Part shown: positions 37,001 through 45,935 of the stretch, in pieces | How positions within the stretch are numbered: the first letter of the stretch is position 1 | Layout of the letters: every line of letters begins with the position of its first letter | Virus record (IMG/VR): IMGVR_UViG_3300022926_001804 | Coordinates: 62,001-126,000 of that record | Length of the DNA: 64,000 bases | Reading direction: 5' to 3' (one strand) | From: a virus | Position numbers and translations under genes: made by a program | Notes under the pieces: generated by a model | The model's input: the letters and a program-made list of their open reading frames with translations, nothing else | What the model was told of the DNA's origin: nothing | The model's database searches: none

Positions 37001-37533
37001 CTTGCAGTTTTAGTAGGTTTTCCGATTGTATTGTTTTGCGGTAAGGCCGCATTAAGAACTCTTCTAAATTGTTCTGGCCAGTTTGAGTTACTCGGATCAT
37101 TCCATATAACAGTTTGATCTGCTAAATTAAATCCATTACTATCAAAAATTTCTTCAGTAGTTGATACTGTATCAAATTTAATTAATCCATTTGCCGCCTG
37201 GTTTCTTTTAGGATTATAAGATAACATACGTGCAAGACGTAATACACTATCGCGACGCTCTGCTAGTTCTAAGAAATTTTCACGTGCATTTAAATCAACG
37301 CGATAACTAATATTTTGACCTAAAAATGCAATAGTATCAATTAGTGCAAGATATTCTGAAGTATCAATATAATCATTAAAATCTTCTGGATAATTTGTTC
37401 TTAGATAGTTAATCATAGAACGTCTTAAAGTATCAAAGTCGTAGCTACGGAACTCCGCATTGCGATAACTTTGATATACTTTTTTCCAATCTTCTGAAAG
37501 AAGTAGTCTATTTTGGCGGTCGGTTGATGACAT
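34045..37533 (-). CDS. 6: Baseplate wedge protein gp6
   Basis: An 1162-residue protein, longer than T4 gp6 (about 660). The N-terminus (RSMINYLRTNYPEDFNDYID then LIDTIAFLGQNISYRVDLNA) is the characteristic gp6 opening. gp6 forms the ring of wedge dimers that holds the baseplate together. The gene follows gp25, as in T4-like phages, and is coupled by TAATG to the giant gene downstream. An AATAAATA late promoter lies 27 bases upstream. Oddities are a calcium-binding-like loop DVNEDGSVDDPD (coded at 35059-35094) and a Ser/Thr-rich C-terminal tail of about 40 residues. Confidence 0.92.
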   Translation of the reverse strand: MSSTDRQNRLLLSEDWKKVYQSYRNAEFRSYDFDTLRRSMINYLRTNYPEDFNDYIDTSEYLALIDTIAFLGQNISYRVDLNARENFLELAERRDSVLRLARMLSYNPKRNQAANGLIKFDTVSTTEEIFDSNGFNLADQTVIWNDPSNSNWPEQFRRVLNAALPQNNTIGKPTKTASINSVLTQQYRFKSNNVDVPVYGFSKAVNGLTTQFEVVSTDIDLINSKLVEEPPIPGNSLAFLYREDGRGTASSNTGYFLHFRQGSLSSSQFTVDNPSANQKIAIEAENINNSDIWLYQVNSSGVPTSLWTKVSSIEGNNAIYNSVSKGTRNFYVVQTRANDEISLIFADGTFGSLPGGNFRIFYRTSANRSMKIKPEELTSINISLDYISKAGTIETLTIGLELKENVTNATTSESTPSIRQNAPQTYYTQNRMVTGEDYNIIPLTINQEIVKVKSTNRISSGISRYFDLKDVTGKYSSTNLFASDGIIYREEFEDKQSFTFSNQTDIEGTIENLILPIIKSRSISNFYFSNYAKIIVSDLNATWVQSTKGTNISTGYLVNTSDIPYQTGTFTGGSLKYLEAGALLKFKPPAGFYFLGDGLTSNANAKGASTYKWVKVISVNGAGTSVDSVTGVGPIVFNEILPANSVLEEVKPKLVKDITSDVRSQIIDQVFAYKTFGLRYDQVNRIWRVIINENLNVASTFSNGKTGDVTNNQLDASWIILFQTNGEKYTITNRGLKYIFESDKELSFYFDGQNKIYDSATGQLVKDKVSILNYNTKPDSLNAFNSDIPWEIVSEYRNQDGYVNSKKVEVSFFDVNEDGSVDDPDIFDNVVAPQVLPLTKYIFLKRVETDQGFYKYNYYADGGNIDVVNTEIEIGSFVDYPEGKVFYIVNTKNFKVLTNGILTLTSDYQAYTGRDDLKFQYVHSADESNRIDPSVSNIIDVHMLTRSYDNLYRQYLAGTLEEQPLPPSSDELYQNYGVLINQYKSISDEVIYHPVRYKPLFGSHAQPSLQATFKIVKNTSEVVNDNDLKSRIIASINKFFALSNWDFGETFHFSELVTYVMNQNAPDISNMLIVPKQGSQAFGSLYEIKCENDELFVSDATVDDIEIIDSVTASKIQASGAVVTSTGTNNVGIQSQPLTSTATNNSSSTSSSDTNSSGGSSY

Positions 37534-37559
37534 CGGCGTTCCTCAATTCTTTGTTACAG

Positions 37560-37567
37560 TATTTATT
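37560..37567 (-). promoter_or_regulatory. Late-promoter-like element of gp6
   Basis: AATAAATA on the minus strand, 27 bases before gp6, in the 63-base gap after gp25. It would drive gp6 and the giant gene. Confidence 0.6.
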
Positions 37568-37596
37568 ATATTGGGTTATAGCGGTACTTAATTGTG

Positions 37597-38028
37597 TCAC
37601 AGAAGTCCAATATTTTTATCAAACTGTAATCTTAAATTTTCGCTAATATTATATTGTAAGTAAGATATTGTACATTCGATTTGCAATCCTTGTTCGTACT
37701 CTGAAACTTGTACAGCTTCTGCTGAAGTTCTTGGATCATAGTTTACAATATTAGTAACATTTGCGGTAATGGCTTCTTTTAATTCTTCTGTTAGAGGCTC
37801 ATATAATGCATCCCATATAATACAACCAAACGTAGGATTAGAAATTTTTTCACCTTGTCTAATATTAAAATGATTAATTAAGTCTTGCTTAATCAACTCA
37901 AAATCGTAAAGCTGAAACGTATTTGCTTCAGGATTTACTGTACTAAATCCCCTATATGCCTTTTGTTTTACAGGCGATTTTGGGGCTTTTTGCGATTTAA
38001 TTTTAATTTGTTTGTATAAGTCTGCCAT
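37597..38028 (-). CDS. 25: Baseplate wedge protein gp25-like
   Basis: A 143-residue protein when started at ATG 38028. A longer frame to 38085 would overlap the PAAR gene, and the inner start (MADLYKQ) gives the family length. The RQGEKISNPTFGCIIWDALYEP segment (about residues 76-97) is the signature of the gp25/gpW baseplate family, which nucleates sheath polymerisation. It lies between the spike gene and gp6, the conserved order gp5, PAAR, gp25, gp6. The downstream 60 bases to gp6 hold the gp6 late promoter. Assignment is firm. Confidence 0.9.
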   Translation of the reverse strand: MADLYKQIKIKSQKAPKSPVKQKAYRGFSTVNPEANTFQLYDFELIKQDLINHFNIRQGEKISNPTFGCIIWDALYEPLTEELKEAITANVTNIVNYDPRTSAEAVQVSEYEQGLQIECTISYLQYNISENLRLQFDKNIGLL

Positions 38029-38042
38029 GCTAGTATTTACCT

Positions 38043-39014
38043 TTAATAAGGATACCCGTTTGCGCGAAGTGTTTCTAACGCCCACGGATAATTTGGCAAT
38101 GTAGTTCTACTACCATTGCTTCCCCAAGCAACTTTTGCTCCGCGGATATCTATGTGTGTAAAAGTATTATAAACGCCAATTGCAGTAAATCCATTGTCAA
38201 TTGCCGCTTGTATAAATTCTTGTCGTTGTGCGTTCGATAAACCAGTTTGTACAACATCTACTGCATTACCTTGCATATGTTGACTACTTTTTGCTCCGCC
38301 GACACTTTCATTATATGCTGGCGAACGATATCCGCTAGTAATTTGTAATTGGTATCCTACTTGTTGAGATACTCCTTCTAAATTTGCAACTACTTGTGGC
38401 TTTACTCTAGTGTCAACATGCGACAACCATTGAATGTATTGACCGTTTTCATTGCTAGGTTGCGGACTTGGTGTTTGTTCGTTTACTACTTGTGCATCTT
38501 GTGGACCTGAAACATTATTGACAGGACTTGTATTACTGTAGCGGTTAGCATCGCCTCCGGATTGCGTAGCAATTCCGCCATCACCATATTCTGTTGCTTC
38601 ATTTTGATCAGGATCAACACCATTAGCTTCTTCAACAGCTCTGCCTTCTAATATGTCAAGTGCTTCTTCTTCTGGTCTACTAAAATTAGTTGCTCCAATT
38701 GCTATAGCAACTGCGTCAGCGGCGTCACCTACGATAACTGTAGATTCCCCTTGTGCAGTTTCAGGTGCACAATGAGCACCTCCTAATGGAATACATAATG
38801 CGTCAGCGGCAGCACCGTCTGGAGAATGATTTACTACTGCTCTACCATTTATAAACACTCCGTTGCTACCTGCTGAAAGTGCGCCATCGCCATGGCTGTT
38901 AGGATCACCGTCAACTGAAACTAATTCGCCTACAACATATACATCGCTCTGTCCGGAAACAACTGTAGTTGCTCCACAACTTCTAGTATGTCCGTTTATG
39001 TGTATAGCTGGCAT
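38043..39014 (-). CDS. PAAR spike-tip protein fused to an M15-type peptidase domain
   Basis: A 323-residue protein. Residues 1-95 are a PAAR domain (MPAIHINGHTRSCG, then HGDGALSAGSNGVFINGR and an HC pair near residue 84), the sharp tip that caps the gp5 spike; T4 gp5.4 is the 97-residue equivalent. After a linker of about 100 residues, residues 200-323 resemble D-Ala-D-Ala/L-Ala-D-Glu peptidases of the M15 family: SSQHMQGNAVDV fits the S-x-H-x-x-G-x-A-x-D zinc motif and THIDIRG the last zinc His. It would cut peptidoglycan peptides during injection. It is three bases from the gp5-like gene. Confidence 0.85.
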   Translation of the reverse strand: MPAIHINGHTRSCGATTVVSGQSDVYVVGELVSVDGDPNSHGDGALSAGSNGVFINGRAVVNHSPDGAAADALCIPLGGAHCAPETAQGESTVIVGDAADAVAIAIGATNFSRPEEEALDILEGRAVEEANGVDPDQNEATEYGDGGIATQSGGDANRYSNTSPVNNVSGPQDAQVVNEQTPSPQPSNENGQYIQWLSHVDTRVKPQVVANLEGVSQQVGYQLQITSGYRSPAYNESVGGAKSSQHMQGNAVDVVQTGLSNAQRQEFIQAAIDNGFTAIGVYNTFTHIDIRGAKVAWGSNGSRTTLPNYPWALETLRANGYPY

Positions 39015-39016
39015 GT

Positions 39017-41557
39017 TTACGTCCTTGTATCAACTACTGTTGATTGGCCCGATTCTATAGGTACAGTCGGTGTTAATGATGCTAATGGAACTATATCTCC
39101 GTTTCTCAATCTAGAGAAAAAGCCTCTTGCACTTGCAATACGTTGAGGTGTTTCTGCACTTTCATTACCGTATCCAACTGCATCTTCAAATGCCTGGCCT
39201 AATTGATTAAAATTATACATGTTCCAATTGCCGCCGCCTCTTTGAGGGAAGGTTTCTTTTAAGTACGCAACTGCAACTGCTGTAGCAATTTCTGGATCGT
39301 TTAAAAGATCAGGATTTTCGACAATTTCAGGATGTCTTGCCGCGCCGCCAAAATGTCTGTAATTATCTTTAAATGTAAGCTGAATAAGTCCTCTACCGCG
39401 ATATTTGTAACCTTCGTCTTCTGCGTTACCGTTACGGCCGCCATATAATGTGTTACCAATAGCTGCCGGTCCTGCGGCAGCAAGTTGTTGTGCAAATTCA
39501 TCGCTTCGAACACGACTTGGAAATACTTGTCTTAAACGTCCAGCACTATAATTTAAATTTTCGCTATGTGGTTCAAAGGTGCATTCTCTTTGAATCTGTG
39601 CCATTGCTGATGCAATTGCTTCGGCATTTCCTGGTGTTTGGCCAACAGCAAGTAATTCTGGATTTGCAGGATTAAGGCAAGTAGCCGGATCTAATCCAAT
39701 TTCTTGTATTAATACATGTAAGAAATAACGTTGCATATCGTTAACATCTACAGGTTCTGCAGGTTGTTGTCCTATTGGTCCTGCTTGACCTGGAATTACT
39801 GTTTGTGGTGCAGGTACTCGTTGTCCTGTTTCAGGATCAATAACTGTTGACTGGTTAGCAACATTAGGTCCCGAAGTTGAAGTATACTGTGGTTGGTTTG
39901 CAGGACTATCAATTAGTGATTGAGCATCTCTACCTTGTCTCGATGGCGGAAGTCTAGCTTGACTTAGCCCAGGAGTGTGTCCTTCCGGATTTAAATTCTC
40001 ATGTCCGTCCCAAGGTTCTCTCTGCGGAACGCGAACTGGTTGGGCGGCAGATGCGGCAGTACTTGCAGTACTTGCACTGGTCGCTTCGTCAGCCTGCGTA
40101 GCAGGATTCGCGGCAGTGTTCATGTGAATTGCTGGAGCCGATTCTCTATGTTCGCTACCACTTAAAATACTTGTATTAAAGCCTGCGGTAAAGTTTGAAT
40201 TACCCACTGATGCCATGTGTAAACTAGATTGTTTAAATTTCGCTGACGATCCAGTTAATACATCAAGTGTGGTTTGACTTGTAATGCTGTGTGCCCCTGC
40301 CACATTAATGTGTCCGTCTGCACCAACAAATATTTTAGATGTTGCACCAACATAGAGGTCAAAGTTTGCACCAATATCTATTTTTCCATTTGTTCCTGCT
40401 TTAAGATCAAAATGATTGCCTGCGGTTGTTTTCCAGTCTCTACCAGCAGTAATGTTTACATCTCGCATTGCTTTCATGTTGATATCTCTATCTGCATGTA
40501 TGTTTACATCATTGGCAGTACGTAAGCTAATACTATCATCTGCATAAACATCAATTTTTCCGTTTGCAGTTAGTTCTATCCATGCACTGCCTTGAGCATT
40601 AGCAATATAAATTAGATCTTCTGTATTATGTAATAATATCTGATGACCGGTTCTAGTTCTTAATCTAATATGTTCATTGTACGGTAAAGTTTGGTTTGCT
40701 TGAGAAACATTTTCTGGAACAGCATTAATATCATAATACGTTGCTCCAACTGATTTTGCAAATCCAGCACGTAAAACTGTAGGATCACCATCATCCATTA
40801 CAATACTACTTCCGCCTAATCTACTGCGGAAATACTCAATCTGTTCCCCTGATGGTCCGTATCGGCCTTTAGGTGCGCCATCTCTTTTGTCTAAAGGTCC
40901 TGGGGTGTTAATTCCAAATACCATACTAGGAACTTCTCGACGTGCTGTAGAGGACGTTAATCCTCTAGCTATATCATCAACAAGACCTTGCCTTGACAAC
41001 ACTTCTAACATCATTGGATTGTGTGGTTTTAAAAATTGTTCAGGATCATTTCCTTGATTGCCGTGAATTGCTTTATTATACTCACCTGTCGGTAACGGTC
41101 TGTTTTTAAATTCGTCTGTTAAATTAGCTTGAACAACTTTGTCTGACTTAGTTGTAGGAGTTCCACTTGGAACCATATAATTCATATATGGGTCTTGTAC
41201 ACATCCAATCCAATATCCTTGATTAGATTGTCCTTCTGCAAAGATAACTAAGACTTTAGTACCTGGATCAGGTGGAACTGCCCAGAATCCGTAACTTTGT
41301 TGAGTACTGTAATAAGTGTCATTGCGCCTGTTACTAGTAACATCATTTACTCCATAAAACGGCATACAATAATCTACGGTATAAAGTTGCCCTGATTCGT
41401 TATCGGCATCTTGCCCCGAAGTTGTATTTGTAAGTAGTTGTACTTGTAATGCTCCACTTCTTTTAGGATCAAGATGACTAATTACTTTGGCTAAAAATGG
41501 GCCTGGCGGCATTGCTCTAGGTGGTGCGCCGCTCGTTCGTCTATGTTTATTAGTCAT
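39017..41557 (-). CDS. 5: Baseplate hub/spike gp5-like with C-terminal GH19 lysozyme/chitinase-type domain
   Basis: An 846-residue protein. Residues 15-130 form the gp5/VgrG-type OB-fold (FLAKVISHLDPKRSGALQV, GYWIGCVQDP). About 330-420 carry the repeating short strands of the spike needle (DVNIHADRDINMKAMRDVNI). Residues 605-825 are a GH19 family glycosidase: QRECTF carries the likely catalytic Glu, and SAGRLRQVFPSR and YRGRGLIQLT are family blocks. T4 gp5 has a GH24-type lysozyme in the middle instead, so here the enzyme differs in family and position. It is coupled by TAATG to the hub gene upstream. Confidence 0.88.
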   Translation of the reverse strand: MTNKHRRTSGAPPRAMPPGPFLAKVISHLDPKRSGALQVQLLTNTTSGQDADNESGQLYTVDYCMPFYGVNDVTSNRRNDTYYSTQQSYGFWAVPPDPGTKVLVIFAEGQSNQGYWIGCVQDPYMNYMVPSGTPTTKSDKVVQANLTDEFKNRPLPTGEYNKAIHGNQGNDPEQFLKPHNPMMLEVLSRQGLVDDIARGLTSSTARREVPSMVFGINTPGPLDKRDGAPKGRYGPSGEQIEYFRSRLGGSSIVMDDGDPTVLRAGFAKSVGATYYDINAVPENVSQANQTLPYNEHIRLRTRTGHQILLHNTEDLIYIANAQGSAWIELTANGKIDVYADDSISLRTANDVNIHADRDINMKAMRDVNITAGRDWKTTAGNHFDLKAGTNGKIDIGANFDLYVGATSKIFVGADGHINVAGAHSITSQTTLDVLTGSSAKFKQSSLHMASVGNSNFTAGFNTSILSGSEHRESAPAIHMNTAANPATQADEATSASTASTAASAAQPVRVPQREPWDGHENLNPEGHTPGLSQARLPPSRQGRDAQSLIDSPANQPQYTSTSGPNVANQSTVIDPETGQRVPAPQTVIPGQAGPIGQQPAEPVDVNDMQRYFLHVLIQEIGLDPATCLNPANPELLAVGQTPGNAEAIASAMAQIQRECTFEPHSENLNYSAGRLRQVFPSRVRSDEFAQQLAAAGPAAIGNTLYGGRNGNAEDEGYKYRGRGLIQLTFKDNYRHFGGAARHPEIVENPDLLNDPEIATAVAVAYLKETFPQRGGGNWNMYNFNQLGQAFEDAVGYGNESAETPQRIASARGFFSRLRNGDIVPLASLTPTVPIESGQSTVVDTRT

Positions 41558-44500
41558 TATAAACCGCCTCTAATTCTTCCTGATTGATCAACATCATTTA
41601 CATTTATATTACGTTCTGGAACTGTTGTTTCGCTACTCTGTGTTGGCGAAGCATCTACTCCTTGACTATTGGCAGGCGAATTTGAAGTTCTAGAATTAGA
41701 AGAATAATCAAAATAAACATCAAGTGGACTAAAGACTCCAGGTTGTACTGTAACTGGAGGAGGAGGCGATGCTGGTTGATCTGTAGTGCTAGTAGTACCG
41801 TCGCCGGTTGTGGTCGTTGTTGTAGGTGTAGTACCTGCTGTGCTACCTGCTGTTGGATTATTAGATCCTGACGGTGTAGTACCTGCTGTTGGATTATTAG
41901 CAGGTCGTCTATTTTCATTTCTAGCAGTAGTAATCCTAGTAGCTTCGTCTAAGTTAGGAACTTCCCAATATTGGAGTACTCCGTCGCCGTTAACGTCTGC
42001 TCTAGCAAATGCAACTTCTTCCGGAGTTCCGTTGAGTTCTGCCTCTGCAATTCTTAATTCATGACGCTTTTCTTCTTCTAACATTGGATCAGTTACTTGT
42101 GCTCCAGATTTTGAATTTTGTTGATTTCTTCTTCGAACTGCTTGAATAGTTTGTGTAAACACATTACCGCTAAATCTATTTGTTACTTCAATAATTTTAT
42201 ATAATCCACTATAATCTTGTAATCCAATTGATGCACCGTCCATTAAATATCCGCCATTGTCAGGATCTAAATCAATTGGTGTTCTAAAGTTAATTATGAT
42301 ATCTACTTCACCGTTTTGGTAATTCATGGTTCCATCACTGTTAACATTAAAATTTGGTGATGCTGTCGAATTATAGTTACCGGTTCCGCTATCTGCAATA
42401 TAGAAAGGATCTCCTAAAACCTCTAATTCAATAGATATCAAATCGCCGCCACTGTTTACTATTGCTTCGTTAAATGATCGTGCTAATCTTAATTGCGGGT
42501 CTTCAACTGTTGCGCCGCCAGTAGTAGTGTTCATGTTTTGAGGTTCTTCAACTACTGTAGTACCATCACCTTGTGGTGTTCTTGAATTTCCTTGCAATGC
42601 AAGATTTGGTGGTGTAGATGTATTAGATTGTTCGCTTGGTTGATTTGATCCACTTCTATTACCTCTATCAAGTGAAATTGACTCATAAAATGCATTATCA
42701 AATTTGATATCAAAATTTAGTACGTCAGTATTTTGACCTGTAAACATATAATTATATACTTTAGGTGCTTGAGCATAAAGTTTATCGTATCCAGGAGGTA
42801 CATCATTTGGCATTTGAAATGCACTTCGGTGAACCTGATATGGAACAACTCTATACAAATAAATTCTAGGCATTCTTCCCATTACTCGTTCGGCAGCAGA
42901 ATCATTAACTAGATATACTTGAGCTTCTATTTTAAACCAATCAATCATTCCGTCAGGACGATTAAGTTGCCGTGACACTGATTTTCCAAATTCGCTTAAA
43001 AGGACAAGTTCCTCTAGTATTTTTTGTAATTTTGTACCTGCTCTAAATGTAATAGTTCTAAGTTTAGGATCAATAGTTACACTGCCTCGTTTTAATAATC
43101 CGGACTCTGGGTCCCATGCAAAGTTTGCAATACCAAACGGTGCTCTTCCCGAACCTAGTGGACCTGTTGTCAAAATAGGTGCAAATCCAATTCTATTAGG
43201 TGAGACATCACGACCAGCAACTGTTGCTTTAATACTTTCACTTAATCTGCCTCGTCTTACTGAAAATCCTAATCTATCGTCAACAAACGCTCGTTGTTGT
43301 TCAATGATCCTAGCACCAAAATCTGAATTATCTTGCTGGTAACCTGCGGCAGATGCTTCTGAGTCAATAGTTGCAATTGCTTCATTAATTGCATCATCGT
43401 CAAATTCTATCCTCTCTAATTCGCCGGTGGTTGCGGCACCAGCAATTAGTCTTCCGCTTGAAATTAAAGAGTCTAGTCTTGCGCTACTGCCGTCGCCTGG
43501 AAAGGCAATAATATATTCGTCAACTTCAGTTTTTTCTCTAGTTTCATTTCTTCTATTAAGAAGATGTGTATTCCAATGGGTAGCAATACTGTTTAATCCT
43601 GTTTGACATATTTCTTGCAAGGTTGATCCTGATACTGTCATATTAACAGGAATACTTTGATTGGCATCTAAAAATGCATCATCGTTAAAAACTGAACATG
43701 TAATGTCATATTTGCTGCCTTCGCCGTTAACAGTAAAATTACAAGTTACAAGTTTTAAAGGGAACATTCTTCTTATCGGTTTACTGGGACTAACTTGATT
43801 TCCATCGTTGTCCCATCCTACAAAATCAAGTGTTAGCAAATAAGGAGCTTCTAGATAATTAGCGTATCCTGCATTTTTTGCGGCTAATTGCAATGTTTGT
43901 AAAAACTGTCCCATACTGTATGGTTCATATACTTGGAATGATAACCCATAAAAATTAGTCGATCTACTTCTTGGATTTGGAGCGACTGTAGTGTCGATAT
44001 TAACTTCGTCAATATAATAGGCGCCGTTTACTTTATGATATTTTTCAGCATATGTTTGTGGTTTTCCTAAAGGTGTTTTTCCAGACTTTAATACTACCTG
44101 TCCATTGTTTACGATTCCAGATCGTCTATATGTTTTGTCAGGAAAATTTAATTCTTGTGGACTGATGCAACCTAAACCAAAAATACAATTCATAGATGCA
44201 AACTGCTCTAATTCATTTGTCATAGGTAAACTATGCGAACTGTAAAGTCCGCTACCAAATATGGCACCGAGTGCTTTACTCTTTGCAATATTTTTTACTG
44301 TTCCTATTACTGCTGAAGGATCAGTTGGTAATCCGTCGCCTAAATCATCTAGTGCATGCATATTAACTGCATCTCCTATAGAGGCAGCAATTTGCCGAGG
44401 TTGTGAAATTCCTTCAGGAAGTGCAGTTACGTTAGAACTAGTTTGTCCTACACTTTGATATTGATCAATTAGATTAGCTAAGCCAGGCATACCTAACATG

Positions 44501-44643
44501 TTAGCAATTTCTTTAGCTTGTTCTGGATCGCCTTCTACTTGTGGAGCAAGTGATTCTTGTCCTGGTGGTGTATATACTCCACCTAGTAACTCTCCGTTTG
44601 GTCCTGTTTTTATTGGCTGTCCTGACGGAAAAGTATATGGCAT
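41557..44643 (-). CDS. Large baseplate hub protein (gp27 position)
   Basis: A 1028-residue protein between gp53 and the gp5-like gene. Its place suggests the hub that carries the gp5 spike (gp27 in T4), but no sequence likeness to gp27 is evident to me. The central part (residues 150-750) is folded and beta-rich (YEPYSMGQFLQTLQLAAKNA; PLKLVTCNFTVNGEGS). The C-terminal 200 residues are low complexity, rich in Thr, Pro, Ser and Asn. A canonical EF-hand loop, DVNGDGVLQYWE, is coded at 41962-41997. It is coupled by TAATG to the gp5-like gene. Confidence 0.7.
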   Translation of the reverse strand: MPYTFPSGQPIKTGPNGELLGGVYTPPGQESLAPQVEGDPEQAKEIANMLGMPGLANLIDQYQSVGQTSSNVTALPEGISQPRQIAASIGDAVNMHALDDLGDGLPTDPSAVIGTVKNIAKSKALGAIFGSGLYSSHSLPMTNELEQFASMNCIFGLGCISPQELNFPDKTYRRSGIVNNGQVVLKSGKTPLGKPQTYAEKYHKVNGAYYIDEVNIDTTVAPNPRSRSTNFYGLSFQVYEPYSMGQFLQTLQLAAKNAGYANYLEAPYLLTLDFVGWDNDGNQVSPSKPIRRMFPLKLVTCNFTVNGEGSKYDITCSVFNDDAFLDANQSIPVNMTVSGSTLQEICQTGLNSIATHWNTHLLNRRNETREKTEVDEYIIAFPGDGSSARLDSLISSGRLIAGAATTGELERIEFDDDAINEAIATIDSEASAAGYQQDNSDFGARIIEQQRAFVDDRLGFSVRRGRLSESIKATVAGRDVSPNRIGFAPILTTGPLGSGRAPFGIANFAWDPESGLLKRGSVTIDPKLRTITFRAGTKLQKILEELVLLSEFGKSVSRQLNRPDGMIDWFKIEAQVYLVNDSAAERVMGRMPRIYLYRVVPYQVHRSAFQMPNDVPPGYDKLYAQAPKVYNYMFTGQNTDVLNFDIKFDNAFYESISLDRGNRSGSNQPSEQSNTSTPPNLALQGNSRTPQGDGTTVVEEPQNMNTTTGGATVEDPQLRLARSFNEAIVNSGGDLISIELEVLGDPFYIADSGTGNYNSTASPNFNVNSDGTMNYQNGEVDIIINFRTPIDLDPDNGGYLMDGASIGLQDYSGLYKIIEVTNRFSGNVFTQTIQAVRRRNQQNSKSGAQVTDPMLEEEKRHELRIAEAELNGTPEEVAFARADVNGDGVLQYWEVPNLDEATRITTARNENRRPANNPTAGTTPSGSNNPTAGSTAGTTPTTTTTTGDGTTSTTDQPASPPPPVTVQPGVFSPLDVYFDYSSNSRTSNSPANSQGVDASPTQSSETTVPERNINVNDVDQSGRIRGGL
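41962..41997 (-). other. EF-hand calcium-binding loop in hub protein
   Basis: Codes for DVNGDGVLQYWE, with Asp1, Asn3, Asp5, Gly6, Leu8 and Glu12 in the canonical EF-hand positions. Confidence 0.7.
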
Positions 44644-44646
44644 TGT

Positions 44647-44937
44647 TTATGCTCCTAATGTTTCTTTAACGTGTTGCGGTGATGGTAGATATATTTGTAC
44701 ACCGGCTTTTAAATCATAAATTGGATCTTCGAGGACATTTAGATTACGTTGTGTAAAAATCCACCATAACGAATAATCTCCGTATAGATCATGTGCTAAT
44801 AAATCTGGGCGGTTGTTATATTGAGGTTCAACTGTATACAATACATCGTCTGTGTATGCAGGAACAGGTCTGATATTCCAAATTCCAAGTGTTCCGTCAG
44901 GACCAATTGGAGTATCTTGATATGGATGGTTTGCCAT
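44647..44937 (-). CDS. 53: Baseplate wedge protein gp53-like
   Basis: A 96-residue protein. RPDLLAHDLYGDYSLWWIF then NVLEDPIYDLKAGVQIYLP is the conserved core of the gp53/LysM-like baseplate wedge family; T4 gp53 is about twice as long. It joins wedges to the hub during assembly. The start overlaps the stop of the upstream gene (TAATG), and it ends four bases before the hub gene. Assignment is good for the family. Confidence 0.85.
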   Translation of the reverse strand: MANHPYQDTPIGPDGTLGIWNIRPVPAYTDDVLYTVEPQYNNRPDLLAHDLYGDYSLWWIFTQRNLNVLEDPIYDLKAGVQIYLPSPQHVKETLGA

Positions 44938-45854
44938 TAAATATATCCTCTTCCGATATCGTGGCCGCCAACGAACATATTATAATTAAATTGTGTTTGT
45001 TTTTGTCTGCTGTAAATTGGTTGGCATGACACACTAAACTGTGATTCTGCTGGCGCCCAGCTTATTTCTTGGGCGGCGCTTAATGATTGGCCTTTTAATC
45101 CTGTTGCAATGTAATCTACTTCAGGAGGCATATCAACAGAAAATGTTGTAATAACTACTGGAACATTATTAAAGACATAGTCTCCGTATCCGTTTAGTTT
45201 TACAATTGGAGGTGGGCCGCCGGTTTCTGCAAATGTACCGTAATCCATTTTTGTTACTGATCTTAAATAATGCAAACACGCCATCCAGTACTGTGCTTCT
45301 AATTCATTTTGTACATAAAATTGTCCGGTTACAACAATCTCGTTCACACTTGAATTTCTATATGCATAAGCGGGATAATTAGTATGTACAGGTTCAACAT
45401 TACTATAGTTTGCACTATGTTGCAAAAGTATTGTTGGCGTAAACGGAAAGACCATACTATTTTTAGTAGATCTTAATAATTGAAACATTGGAGACTTAGA
45501 AAAAGCACTTGGAGTATTTGGTAACGATAACGAAACTCTCCAGTCTTTTTCTTCAACATTTCCACCTGTAGTAAACGATGCTTGGCCGCCTAAATTGCCG
45601 GCAGCATTACCAAGGGTAGAAGTTGGAATATTTTTAGAACGTAAAGCACTCATGAAATTTAAAGAACTTCCTAGGCTGCCGCTGAATAATTGTTGTCCAA
45701 TATCACGGACTTGGCCTACGAATCCATTGATTGATGTAGGAATACTACCAGTAAATGGATTTTGTCCTGGAGCATTTGTTCCTGTTGGAGGTACATTGAC
45801 ACCCATGTTTTTACCGTCTTTAGATATGATGCCGTCTTTGAAAAATGTTGCCAT
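44937..45854 (-). CDS. Baseplate/tail-tube-end protein (gp48- or gp54-like by position)
   Basis: A 305-residue protein, first gene of the baseplate block. A Gly/Asn/Pro-rich N-terminal 90 residues precede a folded domain with SSVNEIVVTGQFYVQNELEAQ and YVFNNVPVVITTFSVDMP, a pattern of tail-tube-like and tube-initiator proteins. In marine T4-like phages the gene beside gp53 is usually called the tail tube cap gp48; I cannot confirm this from sequence alone. A CTAAATAA late-promoter-like element lies about 24 bases upstream, back to back with the gp55 promoter. Confidence 0.65.
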   Translation of the reverse strand: MATFFKDGIISKDGKNMGVNVPPTGTNAPGQNPFTGSIPTSINGFVGQVRDIGQQLFSGSLGSSLNFMSALRSKNIPTSTLGNAAGNLGGQASFTTGGNVEEKDWRVSLSLPNTPSAFSKSPMFQLLRSTKNSMVFPFTPTILLQHSANYSNVEPVHTNYPAYAYRNSSVNEIVVTGQFYVQNELEAQYWMACLHYLRSVTKMDYGTFAETGGPPPIVKLNGYGDYVFNNVPVVITTFSVDMPPEVDYIATGLKGQSLSAAQEISWAPAESQFSVSCQPIYSRQKQTQFNYNMFVGGHDIGRGYI

Positions 45855-45877
45855 ATTAATTGTCTCCTATATGCATT

Positions 45878-45912
45878 ATTTAGTTGACAAAGTTATGTAC
45901 ATAGTTTATAAT
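45878..45912 (+). promoter_or_regulatory. Sigma70-type promoter of gp55, beside a minus-strand late element
   Basis: TTGACA at 45884-45889, 17 bases, TATAAT at 45907-45912: a perfect consensus host-type promoter facing gp55 (start 45936). It directly abuts a minus-strand CTAAATAA element (about 45877-45883) facing the baseplate operon, so early rightward and late leftward transcription start from the same 35 bases. Confidence 0.85.
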
Positions 45913-45935
45913 ATGACTAACAATCAGGAGAGTTC

